From contig NZ_QPEQ01000001.1 in the NCBI RefSeq assembly GCF_009455625.1, positions 2,108,001-2,172,000 on the forward strand: DNA of 64,000 nucleotides. The letters are read 5' to 3'. Below are positions 25,649 through 32,713 of this stretch, in pieces (the stretch's first letter is position 1; each line of letters opens with the position of its first letter). The notes beneath the pieces were generated by a model. It ran no database searches, had not been told where the DNA came from, and worked only from the letters and a program-made list of their open reading frames with translations. Made by a program: the position numbers and the translations under genes. The DNA is from Paraburkholderia bonniea. GTDB lineage: Bacteria; Pseudomonadota; Gammaproteobacteria; Burkholderiales; Burkholderiaceae.

Positions 25649-27483
25649 CTTTTTTGCCTCGCCTTCGCCCACCCGCCCTGGTGCGCCGCCCGCTGTACGC
25701 TGCGCTGTTCGCGCTGCTAACGGCGGGTGCCAGCCCAGCGCTGCTCGCCGCCACCCCCTGGCCCGCCGTCAATTATTCGTACTACGCCGAAAACACGCCC
25801 GTGCAGCGCGTGCTGAGCGACTTCGCCGCCGCCTTCAGCCTGACGCCACAGATCAGCCCGCTGGTTACCGGACGGGTCAGCGGACGCTTTAACACCGCCA
25901 CGCCTACCGAGTATCTAAACCGCCTCGGCGGCATCTATGGTTTCACCTGGTTTGCGTATGGCGGCACGCTGTACATCAATCCGGCCAACCAGGTCATCAC
26001 CCGCACGCTGCCCGTCACCGGCGGCAGCACGATTGCCGCCCGCGAAGCCCTCACCGCGCTGGGCGTGCTCGACCCCCGCTTTGGCTGGGGCGACATGGCC
26101 GATTCCGGGGTCGTGATGGTGTCCGGCCCGCCACCGTATGTCGACCTGGTGGAGCGCACGTTAGCCAGCCTGCCGCGCGTGGACCAGCGGCAAACGGTAG
26201 CGGTGTTTCGCTTGCAGCACGCGCAAGTGGATGACCGCGCCATCCAGTACCGCGACACGCAGATCGTGATCCCCGGCGTCGCCACCACGCTGCGCAACCT
26301 GTTGATGGATGCGGGCAGCGTCGGCAACTCAATGCGCCCCGCCGCCTCCGGTCCAGCAGCTGGCGCAGGCCCAATGGCCCTGCCCGGGCTGAACCCGCTA
26401 ACCCCCTTGCCCGCGTTTGGCAGCCAGGGCGGTGGTGCCGAGCGCCCTGGTGCGCTGGCCGGTGCAGGCGCGCCAGGTGGTGCAGGTGGTAGTGGCGGCT
26501 TCGGCGGCAGCGATAGCAACAGCTCCGGTATCCGCGGCGCAGTTGAAGCCTTCCCGGCACTGAACGCGATCGTGGTTCAGGATTCACCCGACCGCATGCC
26601 GGTATATGCCGCGCTGATTAAACAGCTCGACGTACCGACCGCCGTGATCGAGATCGAAGCGATGGTGATCGACATCAACAAAGAGCGGATGAGCCAGTTG
26701 GGCGTGACATGGAGCGGCCAGATCGGCAGCATCGCCGGAGCGGTGGGCTCCGGCCCAACCGTGATGTCGATTGGCGCGGGTGCTGCGGCCGTAGCCAGCG
26801 GCGGCGCGAGCCTGCTGGCCAGTGCGGGCAATTATTTCGCCAGCAACATCCAGGCGCTGGAGCAGACCGGCGATGCGCACGTCGTGTCGCGTCCATCGGT
26901 GGTCACCAGCGACAACATCGGCGCGGTGCTGAACCTGAACCAGACGTTCTACGTGAAGGTCACCGGCGAACGGGTGGCATCGGTCACCCCCGTCACCGCC
27001 AGCACCACGCTGAAAGTGACACCACGTGTGGTGCAGCGCGACAGCCGCCAGGCGATCCAGATGTCGATCGACATCCAGGATGGCCGTGTCGTGCAAGACA
27101 CCGTGGACGGGTTACCCACCGTCGTCACCAGCGCGGTCAGCACCCAGGCCATCGTGCGTGATGGCGAAAGCCTGCTGGTGGGTGGCTACAACACCGACGA
27201 AGCAGCCGTCACCGCCTCAGGCGTGCCCTTCCTGAGCAAGATTCCGGTGCTGGGCTATCTATTCGGCGGCCGTCAGAGCACCGAAAAGCAACGTGAACGG
27301 ATGTTCCTGATCCGGCCGCACATCATCACGCTGGCCAGCGATGTCGAACCCCGATCAGCCCCTGGCAGCCTGCCATCGATCCAGCCGCCAGCACTGCAGC
27401 CGTTCCCGGTTGTACCCGCCCTGCCGACGCCGACGGTCATGCCGAACCAGGCACCGTATAGCATCGCGCCGGTGCCGCGGTAG
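25645..27483 (+). CDS. sctC: T3SS outer membrane secretin
   Basis: Encodes 612 aa. Signal peptide at residues 1-36 (LYAALFALLTAGASPALLAA). Ring-building N0/N1 domains follow (residues 40-250), with VQRVLSDFAAAFSLTPQIS and GVLDPRFGWGDMADSGVV. A Gly/Ala/Ser-rich insert lies near 255-295. The secretin barrel domain spans 330-555 and ends in the family signature VPFLSKIPVLGYLFGG. A Pro-rich tail closes it. SctC forms the outer membrane ring and channel. It is last in the sctI-to-sctC run, and a G/T-rich tract follows. Confidence 0.97.
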   Translation: MTFLPRLRPPALVRRPLYAALFALLTAGASPALLAATPWPAVNYSYYAENTPVQRVLSDFAAAFSLTPQISPLVTGRVSGRFNTATPTEYLNRLGGIYGFTWFAYGGTLYINPANQVITRTLPVTGGSTIAAREALTALGVLDPRFGWGDMADSGVVMVSGPPPYVDLVERTLASLPRVDQRQTVAVFRLQHAQVDDRAIQYRDTQIVIPGVATTLRNLLMDAGSVGNSMRPAASGPAAGAGPMALPGLNPLTPLPAFGSQGGGAERPGALAGAGAPGGAGGSGGFGGSDSNSSGIRGAVEAFPALNAIVVQDSPDRMPVYAALIKQLDVPTAVIEIEAMVIDINKERMSQLGVTWSGQIGSIAGAVGSGPTVMSIGAGAAAVASGGASLLASAGNYFASNIQALEQTGDAHVVSRPSVVTSDNIGAVLNLNQTFYVKVTGERVASVTPVTASTTLKVTPRVVQRDSRQAIQMSIDIQDGRVVQDTVDGLPTVVTSAVSTQAIVRDGESLLVGGYNTDEAAVTASGVPFLSKIPVLGYLFGGRQSTEKQRERMFLIRPHIITLASDVEPRSAPGSLPSIQPPALQPFPVVPALPTPTVMPNQAPYSIAPVPR

Positions 27484-27694
27484 GTTCTGTGGGGTTTGTT
27501 TGGCTGGCTGGTTTAGTTGAGTTTGGTTGGATTTGGGCTTGATTGGGTTTGGCCGCCGGCGTGTCATGCGTTGGCGGCCAGCGATGGTGTGATGGCGCTG
27601 GGTGCGAGCCTGTGCGGTGCCATGACAATCCAATCGCGCGCTTACAGCTTAGGTTCTTGCGCGAACCCGTCGGCCAAGCCTGGCCTGACTAGTG
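27484..27694 (+). other. Intergenic G/T-skewed tract after sctC
   Basis: From 27489 to about 27555 the + strand is nearly pyrimidine-C-free, with repeated GGTTTG and GGTTGG words. No gene and no convincing hairpin are seen. It could contribute to termination after the long sct operon or form G-rich structures; neither can be shown here. Confidence 0.4.
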
Positions 27695-27843
27695 GCGTTT
27701 GCTGGTAGTGCCGTTGCCACGGCGGGACATTCATCGGCAGCCTATACCGCAACAAATCCGCTCGCGCCATCCCGCTCAGCGCGTTGAACATTTAGCGCGG
27801 CTTGTACCGGTGCCGCTATGGAGCGTTTTCATTCATCACATTC

Positions 27844-27869
27844 AGGTAGGGAGACAAAGCTCCCTACCT
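27844..27869 (-). terminator. Hairpin downstream of two-TM paralog A
   Basis: AGGTAGGGAG-ACAAAG-CTCCCTACCT, a 10-bp perfect stem about 90 bp after the gene. No long U run follows, but the same hairpin is kept after paralogs B and C. Confidence 0.6.
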
Positions 27870-27955
27870 CGTCCGGAACGCCAGATTAGCAAGGTCTTAT
27901 CGACCAGACCCTGCACGCGCTAACCGGTTCAACCATGGTTTATATCGATAATGGT

Positions 27956-28471
27956 TTATACCGAATTATCTCCCCGGCTTTTCAAGGCGCTTTTTTTACC
28001 ACTCTCATTATTGTTATTGGAGAGGAGAGGTGTTTTTTCTACGTTTGTAATTTTAGTGAGAACATTATCACAGGCACCAATCAAAAGACGTCCTACCGGG
28101 AGTATCGCAGAGCCAATGGCAAGAGTCACAACGGCAGGCTTAAATACCTCAGCTGCAATTTCGGAGCAGGCAGAACTGCTCAAATCAGTAGATGGATCAT
28201 ATGAAGAACTACCATCTACCCAGTCACACCCATCGTTTTTTTTCGCTTCATAATTTGCCAATAAAACTATCCATGCCACTGGCAGCGAAATAAAAAAACT
28301 TATTCCAAACAATTTTAAATATGCCCACGCCGTGGTGCAGCAGGAATCCCTCGATTTGTCAGAATCATCAATCTGCTCGATTTTTTTACCGCTCAGCACA
28401 CCTGTTTTCTCCGCACCTGAATTTCCGCTGCCACCATAATTACCCTTCGCCGAAATGTTAGACGCATACAT
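27956..28471 (-). CDS. Two-TM secreted-effector candidate, paralog A
   Basis: Encodes 171 aa; GGAG stands nine bases before ATG 28471. The Ser/Gly/Asn-rich N-terminus has the shared GKKIEQI-DDSDKSR motif. TM1 is near residues 51-74 (LKLFGISFFISLPVAWIVLL). The loop contains CDW and SSSYDPSTD and a second Cys (SACSE). TM2 is near 106-130 (FKPAVVTLAIGSAILPVG). The short Asn/Ser/Lys-rich tail contains EKTPLLS about 10 residues after TM2. The topology is like Tir or chlamydial Inc proteins: two TM helices with a short loop. I recognise no family. AT-rich composition and the GGAAC box support a T3SS effector; this is inference. Confidence 0.7.
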   Translation of the reverse strand: MYASNISAKGNYGGSGNSGAEKTGVLSGKKIEQIDDSDKSRDSCCTTAWAYLKLFGISFFISLPVAWIVLLANYEAKKNDGCDWVDGSSSYDPSTDLSSSACSEIAAEVFKPAVVTLAIGSAILPVGRLLIGACDNVLTKITNVEKTPLLSNNNNESGKKSALKSRGDNSV

Positions 28472-28659
28472 AATGTCAAACTCCTTTATTGATTAAATAA
28501 CAATTAAAATCACAAACAACCAGACACGCCAGCCGCTTTATTACCTGATGATATAAACCATTCCTCTGCGTCAATATAATAATTGCGCCAATCAAATGAG
28601 ACAGGGCCACAGCGAATTTAAACTGCAATCTTGATTTCTTGATCGCCTGGCCTGGCGGT

Positions 28660-28687
28660 TTAGTAACCAGCCAGATCATTTCGTTCC
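28660..28687 (-). promoter_or_regulatory. GGAAC/GTTACTAA box upstream of paralog A
   Basis: On the minus strand: GGAAC (28687-28683), 16-nt spacer, TTACTAA (28666-28660), preceded by G. It is 188 nt upstream of the ATG. Confidence 0.75.
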
Positions 28688-28868
28688 ATGATTTGAAAAA
28701 TTCATGAAAAAAATGACTTCCCACATGACACGCATGATTTTTATATCAGAGTGGCTAATACAACCCGGGCATCAAACCAGTGATTTCGTGTTCTGGCGGC
28801 ATGGGCAAAAGCGTATGCAGCAACGGACAACAAGGTGATAAGGCGGTACTGACGCGAACCACCACTAA

Positions 28869-29019
28869 CAGGTTGCTGAAAAACGTTCCAGGAGGAGTAG
28901 CGCTGAAAACATCGACCTCTCAAAACGCCCTATCTGCCCCTCGCGCAATTCGGGTAAGGGATGCAGCACCCCCAAATGTGGGTTGCAGACGCCCGTCAAA
29001 ACAGTTTTTCAACAGCCTG
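28869..29019. mobile_element. 151-bp MITE with 17-bp imperfect terminal inverted repeats and a CTAA target duplication
   Basis: The left end CAGGTTGCTGAAAAAC and the right end GTTTTTCAACAGCCTG are inverted repeats with two mismatches. CTAA flanks both sides (28865-28868 and 29020-29023). The paralogous sequence at 30384-30400 has the same flanks (GAACCACCG and AGCGGCCGTCGTC) with a single CTAA and no insert, so it is the empty site. A YTAR duplication and these ends suggest mobilisation by an IS5-family transposase. There is no coding capacity. Confidence 0.85.
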
Positions 29020-29212
29020 CTAAAGCGGCCGTCGTCCCGGCCTCGCCCGGCTAGTTGTGATTGCTGGTAACTGCTGGTAGCGCCGTTGCCACGGCGGGGT
29101 ATTCGTTGGCAGCCTATGCCGCGACACACCCGCGCGCGCCATCCGGCTCAGCATGTTGAACATCTAGCGCGGTTTGTACCGGCGCTATGGAGCGTCTTCG
29201 CTCATCAAACTC

Positions 29213-29238
29213 AGGTAGGGAGACGACACTCCCTACCT
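29213..29238 (-). terminator. Hairpin downstream of two-TM paralog B
   Basis: AGGTAGGGAG-ACGACA-CTCCCTACCT, a 10-bp stem. A GAGCG-TCTT-CGCTC hairpin precedes it at about 29190-29203. Confidence 0.6.
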
Positions 29239-29302
29239 CCTCCGGAACGACTGGTTAGCAAGGGAAGGTCTTACCGGCCATACCCTGTGCGCGCCAAGCG
29301 GT

Positions 29303-30001
29303 TCAATTATCGTTCACATCGATAACGGCGTCCTTCCCGTTTTCATTATTTAAAGGAACATTATCATTAAAAACTACTGACTCATCTTTTTTGTCATAAC
29401 CACGGTTATTACTGGAGTCATGAGAAATAGGATCAATCGCTTCATCCTGTAAATTATTGCCTAGATTTTGCTTAATTTCACTAGTATTTTTATAGGAATC
29501 GTCTCCTGACGAGCCTAGACTTTTCCCAGACAGGAGACGGGTAGCTTCCGTGATTTCACTTTGTGAAAAATCGCCTGAATTTTTCTTATAAAATTTATTG
29601 TATAGATAATATACTAGCGGAGGTATCACCGCGCCAGACACCATTATTGCACCTGTATGTATAAATGTATTATTAGAGATCTTGTCGCAAGTTGACGAGT
29701 CAAAATCAGTAGATGGATCATATGAAGAGCTATCAATCAACCAGTTACACTTTTCATCTTTTCTCACGCTTAACTCTATGATCGCGGTTAGCATTGATAA
29801 TCCTCCCGTAAACACCACGCCTGCTCCAGCAACCATTAAATATTCGTACACTGTGGGGCGCCGGGATTTTTCTGGCACGCCAATCTGTTCGATTTTTTTA
29901 TCGCCCAGATGACCCATGTTATTCATGGAGAAATCGCCCACGCCTCCAAGGTTTCCATTTGACGATGCCTGCGAAATAGTGGATTGCACACCAGAATTCA
30001 T
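29303..30001 (-). CDS. Two-TM secreted-effector candidate, paralog B
   Basis: Encodes 232 aa from ATG 30001 with GGAG nine bases upstream; the frame is open 15 codons further but lacks a better site. N-terminal motif GDKKIEQIGVPEKSRRP. TM1 near residues 55-82 (LMVAGAGVVFTGGLSMLTAI). Loop with CNW, SSSYDPSTDF and TCDK. TM2 near 117-140 (GAIMVSGAVIPPLVYYLY). The hydrophilic, Asn/Asp/Ser/Lys-rich tail of about 90 residues starts with EATRLLSG and ends in DVNDN. Composition is unlike the surrounding genes. It shares upstream box, leader and downstream hairpin with A and C. Confidence 0.72.
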   Translation of the reverse strand: MNSGVQSTISQASSNGNLGGVGDFSMNNMGHLGDKKIEQIGVPEKSRRPTVYEYLMVAGAGVVFTGGLSMLTAIIELSVRKDEKCNWLIDSSSYDPSTDFDSSTCDKISNNTFIHTGAIMVSGAVIPPLVYYLYNKFYKKNSGDFSQSEITEATRLLSGKSLGSSGDDSYKNTSEIKQNLGNNLQDEAIDPISHDSSNNRGYDKKDESVVFNDNVPLNNENGKDAVIDVNDN

Positions 30002-30183
30002 AATATTTAACTCCTTGATTAATGGAATAATACCTAACCTTCGCAACAGTCATAAATGTCATTCGTTTTATTGTCTGACGATGTAAACCATTGCCCTGAA
30101 CAATAGTTGCGCCAATCAAATATGGGCGGACTATAGTTGATTCAGGCTGCAATCTTGATTCTTTGATCGCACAGCCTGCCCAC

Positions 30184-30211
30184 TTGGTAACCCGATAAAT
30201 TATTTCGTTCC
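30184..30211 (-). promoter_or_regulatory. GGAAC/GTTACCAA box upstream of paralog B
   Basis: Minus strand: GGAAC (30211-30207), 16-nt spacer, TTACCAA (30190-30184), preceded by G; 182 nt from the ATG. Confidence 0.75.
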
Positions 30212-30478
30212 GGGATTTGAAATCTCATGGGCAAAAGATAATTCACTCCGTGACACGCATAGTTTTTATCTCAGCTTGGCTAATGCAACCCGGGCACCAA
30301 GCCAGTGATTTCGCGTTCTGGCCATATGGGCAGAAGCGTAAGCAGCAACGGGCGATAAGGTGATAAGGCGGCATTCGCGCGAACCACCGCTAAAGCGGCC
30401 GTCGTCGCCGGCTCAGCGTATTGAACATTTAGCGCAGTTTGTACCGGCGCTATGGAGCGTCTTCGCTCATCAAACTCT

Positions 30479-30502
30479 GGTAGGGAGACAACGCTCCCTA
30501 CC
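30479..30502 (-). terminator. Hairpin downstream of two-TM paralog C
   Basis: GGTAGGGAG-ACAACG-CTCCCTACC, a 9-bp stem at the same relative place as in units A and B. Confidence 0.6.
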
Positions 30503-30578
30503 TCCTCCGGAACGCCAGGTTAACAAGGGAAGGTCTTATCGGCCATGCCCTGTGCGCGCCAAGCGGTTCAATTATTTT

Positions 30579-31253
30579 CTACATTGATAATGACTTCTTT
30601 TTTTCATTATCGAAAGATTCATCATCTATAAAAATTACCGCATCACCTCTTTCGTCAACCTCATCATTTTTACTGGAGCTATCAGAAATATTTTTTATTA
30701 CTTCATCCTGCGAAATATTCAATTTATTTCCCTCAATTTCATTACTATTTTTATATAAACTATTTTCTGCCACGACTGAACTTCTCATGGAAAGAAGAGG
30801 AGTAACTTCCTCGCTTTTATTCGTCCAGCAATATTTTTCAAATTTATTGGCGGCAAACAATGCCAGCGGAAATGCCGTCGCGCCAACCGCCACCATTTGA
30901 GAGACAAATGGAATTGCATTATCATTGATATAATTAGTTATTCCTTCACAATTCACCCCCTCAGAATTAGCAGATGAATTAGACGAAGCGCTATCACTCC
31001 CCCAGTTACAATTTTCATTCGGTACTTCGACGAAACTTGTTGCCAGGCTTAACACCGCTAGTCCCCCCAGAGCGACCGCACCTATTCCAGCAAACGCTCC
31101 ATATTTGAGCGCCGTGCTCCACCGGGATTTTTCTGGCACGTCAATCTGTTCGGTTTTTTTACCGTTAACCAGACCTATGGAGATATCGCCCACGCCACCA
31201 CGGTTGATATTTTGTGCCTCCTGCGAACTAACGGATTGAATATTATAAATCAT
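30579..31253 (-). CDS. Two-TM secreted-effector candidate, paralog C
   Basis: Encodes 224 aa from ATG 31253 with GGAG nine bases upstream. N-terminal motif NGKKTEQIDVPEKSRW. TM1 near residues 47-74 (YGAFAGIGAVALGGLAVLSL). The loop has CNW and NCEG Cys residues but the YDPSTD stretch is changed to Ser/Asn. TM2 near 110-135 (FVSQMVAVGATAFPLALFAA). The tail begins with EEVTPLLSMRS about 12 residues after TM2, then is Glu/Asn/Ser/Lys-rich. The Cys pair and ExxxLLS survive although much of the rest has drifted, which suggests selection on those features. Confidence 0.72.
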   Translation of the reverse strand: MIYNIQSVSSQEAQNINRGGVGDISIGLVNGKKTEQIDVPEKSRWSTALKYGAFAGIGAVALGGLAVLSLATSFVEVPNENCNWGSDSASSNSSANSEGVNCEGITNYINDNAIPFVSQMVAVGATAFPLALFAANKFEKYCWTNKSEEVTPLLSMRSSVVAENSLYKNSNEIEGNKLNISQDEVIKNISDSSSKNDEVDERGDAVIFIDDESFDNEKKKSLSM

Positions 31254-31435
31254 GATATTTAACTCCTTGATTGATGAAATAATACTTAACTTTACCAACA
31301 GTCAGAAACGCCAGTCACTTTGTTGCCTGGCGATATAAACTATTTCTCCGAACAATAGTTACATCAATCAAATGCAACCGGACTACAGTTGATTTAGGCT
31401 GCAATTTGGATTCTTTGATCGCATAGCCTACCCAC

Positions 31436-31463
31436 TTAGTAACCCGGCAAATTATTTCGTTCC
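31436..31463 (-). promoter_or_regulatory. GGAAC/GTTACTAA box upstream of paralog C
   Basis: Minus strand: GGAAC (31463-31459), 16-nt spacer, TTACTAA (31442-31436), preceded by G; 182 nt from the ATG. Confidence 0.75.
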
Positions 31464-31610
31464 GGGACTAAAAACCTCACGGAGGAATAATTCATTCCAT
31501 TACAAGCGTATTTTTATATCTGAGTGACTAATGCAATCCGGGCATCAAGCCAGTGATTCCCTATTCTGGCCGCATGAGCAAAAGCGTAAGCAACAACGAG
31601 CGTCAAACGG

Positions 31611-32034
31611 CATTGACGTTGTCACCCAAAGGCGGCCGCCAGCGGACAGTGATGCCGCGACAGGACGGGCTAGCCGAGTCAGCGGATTAAACGCCGGGCC
31701 TCAACGGCTACGATGAAATCTTGTGGCTGCCTCGTGCTGCGGCAACGCTGCGGCCGGGACCATCTGAGCAGCAACAAAGTCAGCAAAAACTTCGGAGGTA
31801 TAGGTCGCGCCTGATGACTTCTGCGGATAGACATCGCTGCGCCAGGACGATTGGGCGAAATTTTCTGCGGGTTCGGGTGAAGGGTTCGGGTGAAGGGTTC
31901 TGGCAGCGGGTTCTGGCAGATTAATCAGCAGGCGACTCATCGGCACCATTCCAGACAAGTTACCCAGCCCCCGCCAAGCGCCGTGTTATCGCGCGCCATC
32001 CTCTGCTGATTTCACAGCACATCACAGAAAAAAC
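31611..32034. other. Intergenic stretch with no convincing gene
   Basis: Between the upstream end of unit C and the next + strand box. Short open frames exist on both strands (for example 31701-31958 minus) but lack ribosome sites and recognisable sequence. It contains the 13-bp tandem repeat at 31869-31920. Confidence 0.4.
31869..31920 (+). repeat. 13-bp tandem repeat, four copies
   Basis: GGGTTCGGGTGAA twice, then GGGTTCTGGCAGC and GGGTTCTGGCAGA, in perfect 13-bp phase. Not in a gene I can support. Confidence 0.8.
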
Positions 32035-32062
32035 GGAACGCTCTGGCGGGGGATGTTACCCA
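32035..32062 (+). promoter_or_regulatory. GGAAC/GTTACCCA box before a small ORF
   Basis: GGAAC at 32035-32039, 16-nt spacer, TTACCCA at 32056-32062, preceded by G. A start near 32069 would leave a 38-nt leader to the ATG at 32107, which has its own GGAG. Confidence 0.7.
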
Positions 32063-32106
32063 ATCAGTACTCGAAGCATCACGTTGCTGTCACTCCGGAG
32101 ATCATC

Positions 32107-32307
32107 ATGGCGGCCTGGAAGTACCACATGGCCACTGCACACGTGCCGGGCCTCCTGCTGCGCCGCACCGGGCAAGTGGCCAACGGATTTTCTGGCCCGG
32201 GCCCTGACTCAGCGCTGACGCTGACACAGGTGCAGGTGCAACAGCCCACACCTGCCGCCCGGTTTACCACGCAGCCGGGTTTTATCAGCCAGCGCACGCC
32301 ACATTAA
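32107..32307 (+). CDS. Candidate small secreted or regulatory protein
   Basis: Encodes 66 aa from ATG 32107, with CCGGAG six bases upstream and a GGAAC/GTTACCCA box 45 nt upstream. The same frame is open upstream to 32053, but that part overlaps the box. The sequence (MAAWKYHMATAHVPGLLLRR, then a Gln/Thr/Pro/Val-rich tail) resembles no family I know. The only evidence is promoter, ribosome site and open frame at the right spacing. If it is not a protein, the transcript may be the leader of the 484-aa candidate effector gene 400 bp further on. Confidence 0.45.
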   Translation: MAAWKYHMATAHVPGLLLRRTGQVANGFSGPGPDSALTLTQVQVQQPTPAARFTTQPGFISQRTPH

Positions 32308-32713
32308 TTAGCTAGTCAGTTAATCATCATTGGGGCCGGAATTAATCTCCAGCAGCCATATAAATCATGCTTCACCGTCTTTACCCTGACCACACCACCA
32401 TGCTGCAAGTATTTTGCTTCAGGCCAATGCAGATGCAACCCGGCCTGCGTCACTCGCGCTGTGCCTTCACGGCCCCGGCAGGCCTGCCCAGCACATATCA
32501 AGCGGGAACTTCACGCCGCGCGGGTTCACCTATACTGCCGGACAGCTAAGCCGCTTCAGAACAGCCAAAATGCTTTAAATTTTCACCCGATATCAGGCGG
32601 ATTAATTCCCATTTTTACGCTGCACTCAATAAAAACAGGTTAATCCCGGAAAACGGCCTCAAGCCTGGTCTCGATTAATTAAGTCATTCACGAATAAACC
32701 GCAAACAGAAATC
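32308..32713 (+). other. 406-bp leader or intergenic region before the candidate effector
   Basis: No gene seen. A weak GGAAC site at 32505-32509 has TTCACCTA rather than GTTACYNA at the right distance and is not called as a box. The last 150 bases before 32714 are A/T-rich. Confidence 0.35.

Larger units (their letters stand above)
27695..31610. repeat. Tandem triplication of a gene module (about 1.2-1.3 kb per unit)
   Basis: Three units: A about 27695-28864, B about 29050-30393, C about 30405-31610. Each holds, on the minus strand, a conserved upstream segment with a GGAAC box, a two-TM protein gene, and a conserved downstream segment with a 9-10-bp hairpin (TAGGGAG/CTCCCTA). Flanks are recognisably alike across units; the coding parts have diverged more. 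The block is visibly richer in A/T than the flanking sct genes, which suggests acquisition from elsewhere followed by local duplication. Confidence 0.85.

Noticed and set aside
28780..29070. 96-aa plus-strand frame across the MITE
   Set aside because: It reads through an inserted 151-bp element and repeated flanks; the frame exists in only one of the three units.
31701..31958. 85-aa minus-strand frame upstream of the third two-TM gene
   Set aside because: No ribosome site or recognisable sequence, and part of it is made by the 13-bp repeat.
32505..32535. GGAAC with TTCACCTA upstream of the 484-aa candidate effector as a ninth box
   Set aside because: The second element is TTCACC rather than TTACYNA and the spacer is 15 nt; too far from the consensus to call.
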